14,151 nucleotides of DNA, from positions 1-14,151 of the forward strand of contig CAIQSZ010000114.1 of assembly GCA_903874575.1 (NCBI GenBank), read 5' to 3'. Below are positions 1 through 7,283 of the stretch, in pieces (position 1 is the stretch's first letter; each line of letters opens with the position of its first letter). Origin of the DNA: an uncultured Elusimicrobia bacterium. GTDB taxonomy: Bacteria; Elusimicrobiota; Elusimicrobia; UBA1565; UBA9628. The notes beneath the pieces are model-generated. The model saw only the letters and a program-made list of their open reading frames with translations, did not search any database and was not told the origin of the DNA. The position numbers were made by a program, and so were the translations under genes.

Positions 1-60
1 GAGACATTCCGGAAGGATATCGCGCTCGTCGCGACGGCGCGAAAGGTCAAACGTAAGTAG
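1..60 (+). CDS. C-terminal tail of an upstream gene (partial, unidentified)
   Basis: Frame 1 is open from the left edge to a TAG at 58-60 and encodes 19 residues, ETFRKDIALVATARKVKRK. Most third codon positions are G or C, as in the neighbouring genes, which supports real coding sequence. The basic, Lys/Arg-rich end is too short to assign to a family. It ends 13 nt before the next start codon, and the putative -10 of that next gene lies right after its stop. A chance open frame of this length is possible, so confidence is low. Confidence 0.35.
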   Translation, partial: ETFRKDIALVATARKVKRK

Positions 61-66
61 TATCCT
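61..66 (+). promoter_or_regulatory. Putative -10 element (TATCCT) for the AI-2E gene, leaderless arrangement
   Basis: TATCCT lies 7 nt before the ATG at 74. No Shine-Dalgarno sequence precedes the ATG. An overlapping alternative hexamer, TAGTAT, is at 58-63. No good -35 hexamer is visible. The support is that the same TANNNT-to-start spacing recurs at other transcription units in the window. Confidence 0.4.
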
Positions 67-73
67 TACCCGG

Positions 74-1063
74 ATGAACGACACTCTACCGGCGTCGCGC
101 TGGGCCTCCTACGCGCTCGTCCTCGTCGGGCTGTTCGTCTTGACGCGCTGCGGCCTGGGGCACGCGCTAATCGCGGGGCTGTTCGCGCACATGATGCTCC
201 ACCAGGCGGACCAGGTCCTGAGAGAGCGCGGCGTCTCGCGCCCCGTCGCGCGCTGGGGTGCGGTCGCCATCTTCTCCGTGGTCGGGCTTCTTCTCGCGCT
301 GATCTTCGCCTCCTTCGTCCACATCGGCCTGGCGCGGCTGCCCGTCCTGCTGGACCGCCTCCTGCCCCGGCTGGACGCGCTCGGCGCGCGCCTGGGCCTG
401 GACCTGCCCATCGAGAACGCCCGGGAACTGCGCGTCGCGATCCTTGAGACCGTCCGCGCGAACGCGCGGTCGGTCACCGCCGCCAGCGGCCTGCTCACGC
501 GCGGATTCTTCCAGATCGTCGTCACGGTCGCCGTCGCGCTCCTCGTTTTCCTCTGGACGCCCGAGGCGGAACGCCCCCGAGGAACCCCCGACGAGGAGTT
601 CCTGAGGGAGTGCGGCGCGCGGCTGAAGTTGTTCGGCGCCAGCTTCGAGCGCGTGATGGGCGCGCAGGTCGTCATCGCCGCCATCAACACCGCGGTGACC
701 GCCGTTTTCCTGTTCCCCGCGCACGTCCCGTTCCGGACCTTCCTCACGCTCGCGACGTTCGTCTGCGGCATGGTGCCCATCGCGGGCAACGTGATGAGCA
801 ACGCGCTGATCGTGGCCGCGGCGCTGACCGTGTCCGACCGGATGGCCGCGGCCGCCCTGATCTTCCTCATCGTCGTCCATAAGATGGAATACTTCCTCAA
901 CGGCCGCATCGTCGGCGCGCGCATTTCCACGCCGATGTGGGCGACGCTCCTGGGTCTGCTCGTCGGCGAAGCGTTGCTGGGGGTGACCGGGGCGATCCTG
1001 GCCCCGACTTTGCTTTTCTACTTCCGGGAAGAGCTTCGGCTCATCCCGGCGGCGCGGCGCTAG
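74..1063 (+). CDS. AI-2E family transporter (PF01594-type membrane protein)
   Basis: This 329-residue protein is almost entirely hydrophobic segments, with a short N-terminal pair (about 12-40 and 60-85), a soluble stretch around 90-135, and a cluster of membrane segments from about 140 to 320. The region around residues 225-250, with GMVPIAGNVMSNALIV, matches the conserved Pro/Gly-rich motif of the AI-2E exporter superfamily, which includes TqsA, PerM and YdbI. Members sit in the inner membrane and have been linked to export of autoinducer-2 or other small molecules, or to Na+/H+ exchange, so the substrate cannot be named. The length is slightly under the usual 340-370. The ATG at 74 has no Shine-Dalgarno sequence but lies 7 nt after TATCCT, so it may be leaderless. 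Its TAG overlaps the stop of the opposing gene. Confidence 0.85.
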   Translation: MNDTLPASRWASYALVLVGLFVLTRCGLGHALIAGLFAHMMLHQADQVLRERGVSRPVARWGAVAIFSVVGLLLALIFASFVHIGLARLPVLLDRLLPRLDALGARLGLDLPIENARELRVAILETVRANARSVTAASGLLTRGFFQIVVTVAVALLVFLWTPEAERPRGTPDEEFLRECGARLKLFGASFERVMGAQVVIAAINTAVTAVFLFPAHVPFRTFLTLATFVCGMVPIAGNVMSNALIVAAALTVSDRMAAAALIFLIVVHKMEYFLNGRIVGARISTPMWATLLGLLVGEALLGVTGAILAPTLLFYFREELRLIPAARR

Positions 1064-3408
1064 ACGAAGATTCCCAGGGCCGCGGCGGCGCGGTCGGCTT
1101 CGACGCAGCCGCGGCCGCGCGCGCGCCATTGCCGGAAGAAACGGGTCTGAATCGGCGCCCGCCATTCGGCCAATCCGGCCTCGACGGCCAAGCCGGCGGC
1201 CTCGCGCAAGTCTTCCAGGTTGGAGATTGTCCAATCGGTCTCAAGGGCGTCGAGCAGGCGGTTCAAGCCCGCCTGCCACGGCCCCTCGACGCCGACCGGG
1301 AAAGGCTCGACGCCGGCCGCGCGGCCGCGCGCCAGTTCGGCACGGAACTCCGGGAGCGCGGCGGCTTGCCCGGCGGCGAAGCGGCCCGCGATGTTGGCCA
1401 GCACGTGGCCCAGCATCAGCCGCGACTCCTCGCCGAGACTGGGCGGCAGGGCCAAGCCCAGGCCGCGGAACTGCTCGACGAGGGGGAGGGTTTCCTCCAG
1501 ATAGTCCAGCGCGTGCGACTCCCAGCGGTTGATGCGGCGCTTGAGGACCAGGCTCAAGACCTTCTCGCGTTCGTCGGGGCGAAGGTCGCGCAGGAGGAAG
1601 TGCCGGCCCTGGGGCAGGGGACACGAGCTGGTCCCCTGCGAGGCGTCCTTGAGCAGGAGATCGAAATTTCCCTCCGCGAGATCGCCTCCGCAGACGTAGG
1701 CCTGCACGCGCTGGCCGGGCAGGACGGCGGCGAAGAAGGAGCGCGACCAGACCTCGCGCGTGGCGGGCTCGACGAACTCGGCCCGGCCGGCCGCGACGAC
1801 GACGCCGCCCTCGGAGCGGCGCGTGAAGCGGTCCGCGCGCGCGGCGCGGCCCTGGACGACGGCGGGCGGAGTGTCCTCGAACAGCAGGGAGACCGCGTAG
1901 TGGGCGGCGACATGGTCGAGCGTCTGCACGCTCGGCTTGATCAGCTTGTTCCAGACGCCCGCGCCGTCGCGGTAATTCGGCTCGTTGCTGGGCGCCTGGG
2001 CCAGCGCGGCCACGAACTCCGGCTCCAGCTCCGCGCCCAGGGAGCGCGCCAGCTCCAGCGCGCGCGCGGCGTAGAGCAGTATCTGCTCCGGCTCCAGGCG
2101 CGAAATTTCGTCGAAGAACCAGCCGCAGCTGGTGAACATCATCAGGGCGTGGCGCTGCATCTCGAGCAGGCGCAGGACGCGGGTCCGGGCCTTCTCGTCG
2201 CCGACGGCCGCCGGCGCGTGCGCGGCCAAGAAGCGGGCGACGGACTCGTCCGAGCGGTCCAGGACGACGGCGATGTAGGCGTCGCGCGCGGCCCACGGGT
2301 CGGCCAGCAGTCCGGAGGACTCCTTCTCGTACAGCTGCGCCATGCGCGCGCGCAGGCCTTCGAGCGCCGCGCGCAAGGGAGCGCGCCAGCGCTGGTGGCG
2401 CCCCGGCTCGGAGCCGCAGCCGCAGTCCGAGCGCCAGCGCTCGACGCCGTGGACGCAGCTCCACGAGGTCCCGCCCGCCTTGAGCCTCACCTCGTGACGC
2501 GGGGCGTGGCGCGACAGGAACCAGCCCAAGTTCACGGCGGAAAGCCCCTTCTCGGGCAGGGCGTAGCGCAGGAGGTGGGCCAGGCCCATCTCCGCGAACG
2601 GGGCGTGGTGGCCGTAGGACTCGCCGTCGGTGGCGAGCAGCGCCAGGCTGTCGTCGGCGGTCGGCGGCACCTGCGCGGAGAGGCGCGCGGCGTAGGAACG
2701 GCTGTCGCGCATCGCGCCTTCGAAGGCGACCGCGCGAGACAACGGGCCGTCGTAGAAGAACACCGTCAGGGAGGCGCCGCCCGCGCCGCGCCACATGTAA
2801 GGCAGGCCGGGCTTCAGCTCCTCGGCGGCGGAACGCCACGCCTTGGCCTTGAGCGGGCGCACGGACTGCGCCTGCTGGGACTCCAGGATGACGAACTTCA
2901 CGCCCTCCGCGGCCAGCGCCGCGAGCGTGTCGTCGTCGGCCGCGCACTCCGGCAGCCACATTCCCGGCGATTTGCGGCCGAAGCGCTTCTCGAAGTCGTA
3001 CAGCCCCCAGCGGATCTCCGTCGCGCGGTCGCGCGGGTCCGAGAGGGGGAGGATGGTATGGTGGAAGGCCTGCGCCATCGCGTTGCCGTGGCCGTCCAGC
3101 CGCTCGGCGCTCGCCCGGTCGGCCGCGATCAGGCGCGCGTAGGCGTGCGGATGCGCGGTCTCCAGCCAAGCCAGCAAAGTCGGCCCGAAGTTGAACGACA
3201 TCCACTCGTAGTTGTCGACCAGGTCGATGATCCTGCCCTCGCCGTCCAGCACGCGCGCCTCGCCGTTGGGGACGTAGCACTCGCGCGCGATGCGGGCGTT
3301 CCAGTCGTGGTCGCGCCCCGCCGACGGCTGGCGCTCGACGGCCCCCGTCCAAGGGTTCTCCCTCGGGGGCTGATAGAAGTGACCGTGCACGACCACGCAA
3401 CGCTTCAC
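1060..3408 (-). CDS. Glycoside hydrolase family 57 protein with DUF3536 domain
   Basis: This 782-residue protein starts with the GH57 signature HGHFYQPPRENPW (residues 8-20). The GH57 nucleophile is expected at Glu154 in GMWLPECAAD, and the general acid at Asp261 in ATDGESYGHH, so both catalytic carboxylates are present. The catalytic barrel covers roughly residues 1-290. The remainder is the DUF3536 region that accompanies this GH57 subgroup. GH57 enzymes cleave or transfer alpha-glucans (alpha-amylase, 4-alpha-glucanotransferase, branching enzyme), and the exact activity of the DUF3536 subgroup is not settled. No signal peptide is seen, so it is probably cytoplasmic and acts on storage glucan. 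The GTG start at 3408 lies 6 nt after TAAAAT on its own strand and has no Shine-Dalgarno sequence. It is a single-gene unit. Confidence 0.9.
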   Translation of the reverse strand: MKRCVVVHGHFYQPPRENPWTGAVERQPSAGRDHDWNARIARECYVPNGEARVLDGEGRIIDLVDNYEWMSFNFGPTLLAWLETAHPHAYARLIAADRASAERLDGHGNAMAQAFHHTILPLSDPRDRATEIRWGLYDFEKRFGRKSPGMWLPECAADDDTLAALAAEGVKFVILESQQAQSVRPLKAKAWRSAAEELKPGLPYMWRGAGGASLTVFFYDGPLSRAVAFEGAMRDSRSYAARLSAQVPPTADDSLALLATDGESYGHHAPFAEMGLAHLLRYALPEKGLSAVNLGWFLSRHAPRHEVRLKAGGTSWSCVHGVERWRSDCGCGSEPGRHQRWRAPLRAALEGLRARMAQLYEKESSGLLADPWAARDAYIAVVLDRSDESVARFLAAHAPAAVGDEKARTRVLRLLEMQRHALMMFTSCGWFFDEISRLEPEQILLYAARALELARSLGAELEPEFVAALAQAPSNEPNYRDGAGVWNKLIKPSVQTLDHVAAHYAVSLLFEDTPPAVVQGRAARADRFTRRSEGGVVVAAGRAEFVEPATREVWSRSFFAAVLPGQRVQAYVCGGDLAEGNFDLLLKDASQGTSSCPLPQGRHFLLRDLRPDEREKVLSLVLKRRINRWESHALDYLEETLPLVEQFRGLGLALPPSLGEESRLMLGHVLANIAGRFAAGQAAALPEFRAELARGRAAGVEPFPVGVEGPWQAGLNRLLDALETDWTISNLEDLREAAGLAVEAGLAEWRAPIQTRFFRQWRARGRGCVEADRAAAALGIFV

Positions 3409-3414
3409 GCGCTT

Positions 3415-3420
3415 ATTTTA
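3415..3420 (-). promoter_or_regulatory. Putative -10 element (TAAAAT) for the GH57 gene, leaderless
   Basis: Read on the minus strand this is TAAAAT, with exactly 6 nt between it and the GTG start at 3408. No Shine-Dalgarno sequence fits in that space. The divergent gene at 3460 has TAGAAT with the same 6-nt gap. No convincing -35 is visible. Confidence 0.45.
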
Positions 3421-3447
3421 GCTCTTTCTCGGCGGTCTTGACGATTG

Positions 3448-3453
3448 TAGAAT
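3448..3453 (+). promoter_or_regulatory. Putative -10 element (TAGAAT) for the LolA-like operon, leaderless
   Basis: TAGAAT ends 6 nt before the GTG at 3460, so a transcript starting 6-7 nt downstream would begin at the start codon. The GAGGG at 3454-3458 is too close to the GTG to act as a Shine-Dalgarno sequence. It is the mirror image of the GH57 promoter across the intergenic gap at 3409-3459. Confidence 0.45.
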
Positions 3454-3459
3454 GAGGGC

Positions 3460-4218
3460 GTGAGGAACCTTCTCGCCGCCGCCTTCCTGTTCGCCCGTTC
3501 GGCCGCCGCCGCGGAGATGGGCGCGAAGGAACTGGTGGACCGGGCAAACAAGACCTTGCGCGGGGATTCCAGCCGCGCGCGGCTGACCATGACCATCGAG
3601 ACGCCGGAATGGAAGCGTTCGCTGGAAGTCGAGGGCTGGAACAAGGACCGCGCCTTCGCGCTCATCGTCATACGCGCGCCCGCCAAGGAGCGCGGCGAGA
3701 CCACCCTGCGGCGCAAGAACGAGATGTGGGCGTGGATGCCGAAGGTCGAGCGCGTCATCAAGATTCCGCCCACGATGATGCACTCCGCCTGGCAGGGCTC
3801 CGACTTCACCTATGAAGACATCGTGAAGGCGGATTCCATCGTGAAGGACTACACGCACGCGCTGCTCTCCGCGAAAAAGGAAGACGGCCGCACCGTCTAC
3901 CGCATCCAGGCCCTGCCGAAGGCCGACGCGCCGGTGGTCTGGGGCAAGGTCATCACCGATGTGGCGCTGTACGACGCCGATCAAGCCGTCGTGCCGCTCC
4001 TGGAGGAGGACTACTCGGAGCGCGGCGAGCTCATCCGCACGATCTCTTTTTCCGACATCAAGATAATGGGAGGCCGGCGCGTGCCGGCGACGCTGGAGTG
4101 CGCGCCCGCGCAAAGGAAAGGGCGGCGCACGACGCTGCGCTACTCCGAGCTGGAATTCGACCTGCCGCTTCAGGAGGGCTTCTTCAGCTACCAGCGCCTG
4201 CAGAAGGCGGGCGGTTGA
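3460..4218 (+). CDS. Outer membrane lipoprotein-sorting protein (LolA-like, PF17131-type)
   Basis: This 252-residue protein starts with a short signal peptide (residues 1 to about 18, ending SAAAA), so it is exported to the periplasm. The WAWMPKVERVIKIPP segment followed by GSDFTYEDIVK (about residues 112-124) is the hallmark of the LolA-like outer membrane lipoprotein-sorting family. The family has a LolA/LolB half-barrel fold that shields an acyl chain. In other bacteria its members are often encoded beside an RND/MMPL or ABC exporter and a beta-barrel protein, and here a permease, ATPase and barrel follow directly. I infer that it carries a lipidated or lipid cargo from the ABC transporter towards the outer membrane; the cargo is unknown. 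The GTG start is set by the signal peptide. It is the first gene of the operon, one base from the next start. Confidence 0.85.
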   Translation: MRNLLAAAFLFARSAAAAEMGAKELVDRANKTLRGDSSRARLTMTIETPEWKRSLEVEGWNKDRAFALIVIRAPAKERGETTLRRKNEMWAWMPKVERVIKIPPTMMHSAWQGSDFTYEDIVKADSIVKDYTHALLSAKKEDGRTVYRIQALPKADAPVVWGKVITDVALYDADQAVVPLLEEDYSERGELIRTISFSDIKIMGGRRVPATLECAPAQRKGRRTTLRYSELEFDLPLQEGFFSYQRLQKAGG

Positions 4219-4219
4219 G

Positions 4220-5434
4220 GTGCTGAGGCTGGCCTGGCGCAACGTCTGGCGCAACGGGCGCCGCTCGCTCATCAACGTCGCGGCGATGAGCTTCGGCCTG
4301 GCCGCCATCATGTTCGGCCAGAGCATGATGAAGTCTCTTCAGGGCCAGCTTATCGAGAAGGCGACCGGCTCCTTCACCGGCCATGTGCGCATCCAGCGCC
4401 GCGACGTCGACGAGCCTAAGTTTCCCGACAAGTTCATGACCGACCCCGGCCGCGCGGCCAAGCTCCTGCAGGACGACCCGCGCGTGCTGGTCTGGGGCCG
4501 CCGCATCCAGCTGACCGGGCTGGTTTCCGCCCCTAAAATGTCGCTGGGCGCGCTGATCTGCGCCGTCGAGCCCGAGAAAGAGCGCGCGATCACCGACATG
4601 GCGACCTATATGAAGGAAGGCGTCTACCTGGAAGGCCAGCCGAAGGGCGCGGTCCTGGGCCGCAAGATCGCCAAGCGCCTCGACGTGCGCCTGGGGGAGA
4701 AGGTCGTGCTCATGGCGCAAGCCGCCGACGGCTCCATGGGCGCCGAAGTGTTCCGCGTCGTCGGCCTCCAGGAAACCGGCTCGGAATCTTTCGACGGCCA
4801 GATGGTCTGGATCGGGCTCAAGGCCATGCAGGAACTCCTCGGCCGCCCCGGCCAAGCCAACCAGCTCGTCGCCAAGCTCAAGGACATCGACGAGGCGTCC
4901 GCCGTCGCCGCGGACCTGGACGCGAAGCTCGGCCCGGGCCCGATCGGCGCTCTGAGCTGGCGCTCCATCGACCGCGAGATCATCGGCATCCAGGCCTTCC
5001 AGGACGGCCTGCTCACCGTCGTGCTGGGCGTGGTGTTCGCCATCGTCGCGCTCGGCATCCTCAACACCCAGTTGATGAGCCTGTTCGAGCGCGTGCGGGA
5101 GTTCGGCGTCCTGATGGCCATCGGCGCGCGTCCGCGCTGGATCGTCCGCCTGCTCGTCGCGGAGTCGGCCCTGTTGGGCGGCGTCGGCACCTCGTTGGGC
5201 CTGGCCATCGGCTCGGGCTTGATCGCCTACTTCGGCCGCCGCGGCCTGGCCCTCCCCGTCGGCGACGCCTTCAAGTACTTCCTGCCCTTCCCGTCGGTCA
5301 TCTACCTGCGCCCCTCGTGGGGCATGCACGCCTTCGCCTGCGCGACCGTCTTCCTGGTCACCTTGCTGGCGACCTTGCCTCCCGCGCTGCGCGCCGGACG
5401 CCTGAAACCCGCGCAGGCCCTGCGTCATGTCTAG
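4220..5434 (+). CDS. ABC transporter permease, LolC/LolE/MacB (FtsX) type
   Basis: This 404-residue inner-membrane protein has the four-helix layout of type VII ABC transporters. A first membrane helix lies at about residues 15-40, then a periplasmic domain of about 225 residues, then three C-terminal helices (about 268-292, 318-344 and 372-395). The motif ERVREFGVLMAIGARPRWI is the conserved cytoplasmic FtsX segment that contacts the ATPase. The C-terminus, LRAGRLKPAQALRHV, is typical of LolC/E and MacB partners. Such permeases use ATP-driven periplasmic motion to extract lipoproteins or to push periplasmic substrates, and do not carry substrate through a channel. Only one permease gene is present, so a homodimer is expected. 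The GTG follows the previous stop by one base, and the 3' end overlaps the ATPase start by 8 bp, so translation is probably coupled. Confidence 0.88.
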   Translation: MLRLAWRNVWRNGRRSLINVAAMSFGLAAIMFGQSMMKSLQGQLIEKATGSFTGHVRIQRRDVDEPKFPDKFMTDPGRAAKLLQDDPRVLVWGRRIQLTGLVSAPKMSLGALICAVEPEKERAITDMATYMKEGVYLEGQPKGAVLGRKIAKRLDVRLGEKVVLMAQAADGSMGAEVFRVVGLQETGSESFDGQMVWIGLKAMQELLGRPGQANQLVAKLKDIDEASAVAADLDAKLGPGPIGALSWRSIDREIIGIQAFQDGLLTVVLGVVFAIVALGILNTQLMSLFERVREFGVLMAIGARPRWIVRLLVAESALLGGVGTSLGLAIGSGLIAYFGRRGLALPVGDAFKYFLPFPSVIYLRPSWGMHAFACATVFLVTLLATLPPALRAGRLKPAQALRHV

Positions 5435-6131
5435 CAAGCATCCCCGAACGCATCCGCTGGTCGAGGTCCGCGGCGTCGAGAAGGTCTATCCCGGCGGCGC
5501 GAAGGTCGCCGCCGTGCGCGGCGTGGACCTGGACATCGCGCGGGGGGAGTTCACCGCGCTGGCCGGACCCTCCGGCTCGGGCAAGTCGACTTTGCTCAAC
5601 CTCATCGGCACGCTGGACCGCCCCACGAAGGGCGACATCCTGCACGACGGCCGCCTGGTCACCAAGCTGGACGCCGACCAACTCTCCGATTTCCGGCTGG
5701 GAGCGCTCGGCTTCGTGTTCCAAGCCTATAACCTCATCGCCGTGCTCACCGCGGTCGAAAACGTGGAGTACCCCTTGATCCTGCGCGGCATGGGCGCCCA
5801 GGAGCGCCGGGCCCAGGCCCTGCAGGCGCTGAAGTGGGTGGGCCTGGAAGGCTGCGCGGACCGCAGGCCCGACCTGCTCTCCGGCGGCCAGCAGCAGCGC
5901 GTCGCCGTCGCGCGCGCCATCGTCCACCGCCCCGCCCTGGTGCTGGCCGACGAGCCGACCGCGAACCTGGACTCCAAGACCGGCGGCGCCCTGCTCGACC
6001 TCATGCAGTCGCTCAACGCCGAGCACGGCGTCACCTTCCTGTTCTCCAGCCACGACCCCGCCGTGCTGTCGCGCGCGCGCCGCGTCGTCCGCCTCCAGGA
6101 CGGGGAGCTCCGCGGTGAAGACCGGCGCTGA
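5427..6131 (+). CDS. ABC transporter ATP-binding protein, LolD/MacB type
   Basis: This 234-residue nucleotide-binding subunit is complete. It has Walker A GPSGSGKST (residues 47-55), a Q-loop at Gln99 (FVFQAYNL), signature LSGGQ (151-155) followed by QQRVAVARA, Walker B LVLADEPTANLD (171-182, catalytic Glu176) and the H-loop His209 in SSHDP. The length and sequence fit the LolD/MacB/FtsE class, which pairs with FtsX-type permeases. It should hydrolyse ATP at the cytoplasmic face to drive the permease encoded just upstream, with which it overlaps by 8 bp. Its own end overlaps the beta-barrel gene by 17 bp. A dedicated lipoprotein sorting (Lol) role is possible, but the operon partner barrel suggests a specialised export task rather than housekeeping LolCDE. 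Confidence 0.93.
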   Translation: MSSKHPRTHPLVEVRGVEKVYPGGAKVAAVRGVDLDIARGEFTALAGPSGSGKSTLLNLIGTLDRPTKGDILHDGRLVTKLDADQLSDFRLGALGFVFQAYNLIAVLTAVENVEYPLILRGMGAQERRAQALQALKWVGLEGCADRRPDLLSGGQQQRVAVARAIVHRPALVLADEPTANLDSKTGGALLDLMQSLNAEHGVTFLFSSHDPAVLSRARRVVRLQDGELRGEDRR

Positions 6132-7269
6132 GACGCTGTTCGCCCTGCTCCTGCTCGCCGCGCCCGCGGCCGCGCGCACGAAGGTCTCCGGCTACGTCAA
6201 AAGCATCGAGCAGTGGTCGGCCGGGCAGCTCGACGGACGTCCGTACAGCCTGAACACCGCGCGCGCCCGATTGACCGTCGATCAGGACGCCGGCCCCTTC
6301 GTCGCGCACGCCGACTTCGACGCGCAGGAGGCGGCGGGCTCCTACTTCCGCACGCTCGACTTCAGGACGTTCGGCTACGCGCCGCCCAAGCCGTGGCTCA
6401 CCATGGAGAAGACCGTGTCGACCGGAACGACCAACGGCTTCGGCGTCGGCGCCTACCGCGCGTGGGCGGGGGTGGAGGACGAGCGCGGCGTCCTGCGCGC
6501 GGGGCGCCAGCGCATCGCCTGGGGCACGGCCAAGATCTGGAACCCGGTCGACGTGCTCAATCCCTACTCGCCCACCTCGCTGGAGCGCGACGAGCGCGGC
6601 GGCGTGGACGCGCTGTACGCGCGCAAGGGCCTGGGCGCGCTGGGCCAGGCGGAATTGGCGTGGGCCGGAGCGGACCGCTGGGTGGACCAGCAGGTGTTGG
6701 CGCGCGGACGGGGCAACCTGGGCGGCTGGGACGCGTCCGTGCAGGGCGGCAAAATCGCCGGCTCGACGGCGGCCTTCATGGCGGGAGGAGACTTCGCGGG
6801 CGCGCTGGCCGACGGAACGCTCCACGGCGAGTGGGGCTACTTCGATCCCGGATGGCGCGCGGCGTACTGGAAAGCGGACCTCGGCTGGGATTACGCTTTC
6901 GCCGACGAGACCGGCCTCCCGGGCCTGAGCAACGCCGCGCTCGTCTTCGAATACTGCCGCGCGGGCAACGGCCGCGCCGACCCGCGCGCCTACGACTTCG
7001 GCCCCGTCCAAGCCGGCAAGGAAGTCGGCGTCGCGCGGGACTACTTCGGGGCGTCGCTCTCCAAGGACCTGCATCCCCTGCTGAAATTGGAGGCGCTCGC
7101 CCTCGCCAACGCCGACGACGGCTCGACCTTCTTCCATCCGTCCCTGACCTGGAACGCGCTCAACGGCTTGTACCTGACCGCCGCGCTCCAGCGCTTCTCC
7201 GGCGAGAAGCGGACCGAGTACGGCCGCCGGCCGAACCAGTTCGTCCTGACGGGGCAATACTACTTCTGA
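6115..7269 (+). CDS. Outer-membrane beta-barrel protein (porin-like, DUF1302/alginate-export-like)
   Basis: The 384-residue product has a signal peptide (residues 1 to about 21, ending APAAA). It then shows alternating aromatic/hydrophobic and polar residues typical of transmembrane beta-strands, with many Trp, Tyr and Gly. It ends NQFVLTGQYYF: a terminal Phe with aromatic spacing is the recognition signal for BAM-dependent insertion into the outer membrane. I do not recognise a precise family; the layout resembles DUF1302- or alginate-export-like barrels seen beside LolA-like exporter operons. The GTG start at 6115 overlaps the ATPase gene by 17 bp and has GGGGAG 7 nt upstream. I infer it is the outer-membrane end of the ABC system. 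Its 3' part (7012-7269) is present again in broken form at 9649-9784. Its stop lies 14 bp from the stop of the converging phosphatase gene. Confidence 0.75.
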   Translation: MKTGAETLFALLLLAAPAAARTKVSGYVKSIEQWSAGQLDGRPYSLNTARARLTVDQDAGPFVAHADFDAQEAAGSYFRTLDFRTFGYAPPKPWLTMEKTVSTGTTNGFGVGAYRAWAGVEDERGVLRAGRQRIAWGTAKIWNPVDVLNPYSPTSLERDERGGVDALYARKGLGALGQAELAWAGADRWVDQQVLARGRGNLGGWDASVQGGKIAGSTAAFMAGGDFAGALADGTLHGEWGYFDPGWRAAYWKADLGWDYAFADETGLPGLSNAALVFEYCRAGNGRADPRAYDFGPVQAGKEVGVARDYFGASLSKDLHPLLKLEALALANADDGSTFFHPSLTWNALNGLYLTAALQRFSGEKRTEYGRRPNQFVLTGQYYF

Positions 7270-7283
7270 GAGCGCGAGGCGTG

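Noticed and set aside
937..3441. 834-codon open frame on the plus strand, opposite the GH57 gene
   Set aside because: It is antisense to a gene with clear GH57 catalytic motifs, its product is low-complexity Arg/Gly/Ala/Gln-rich sequence, and such frames arise readily in very GC-rich DNA.
4184..5437. 417-codon minus-strand frame opposite the permease gene
   Set aside because: The permease has clear FtsX motifs and tight operon overlaps. The opposite frame is His/Asp/Gln/Ala-rich shadow sequence.
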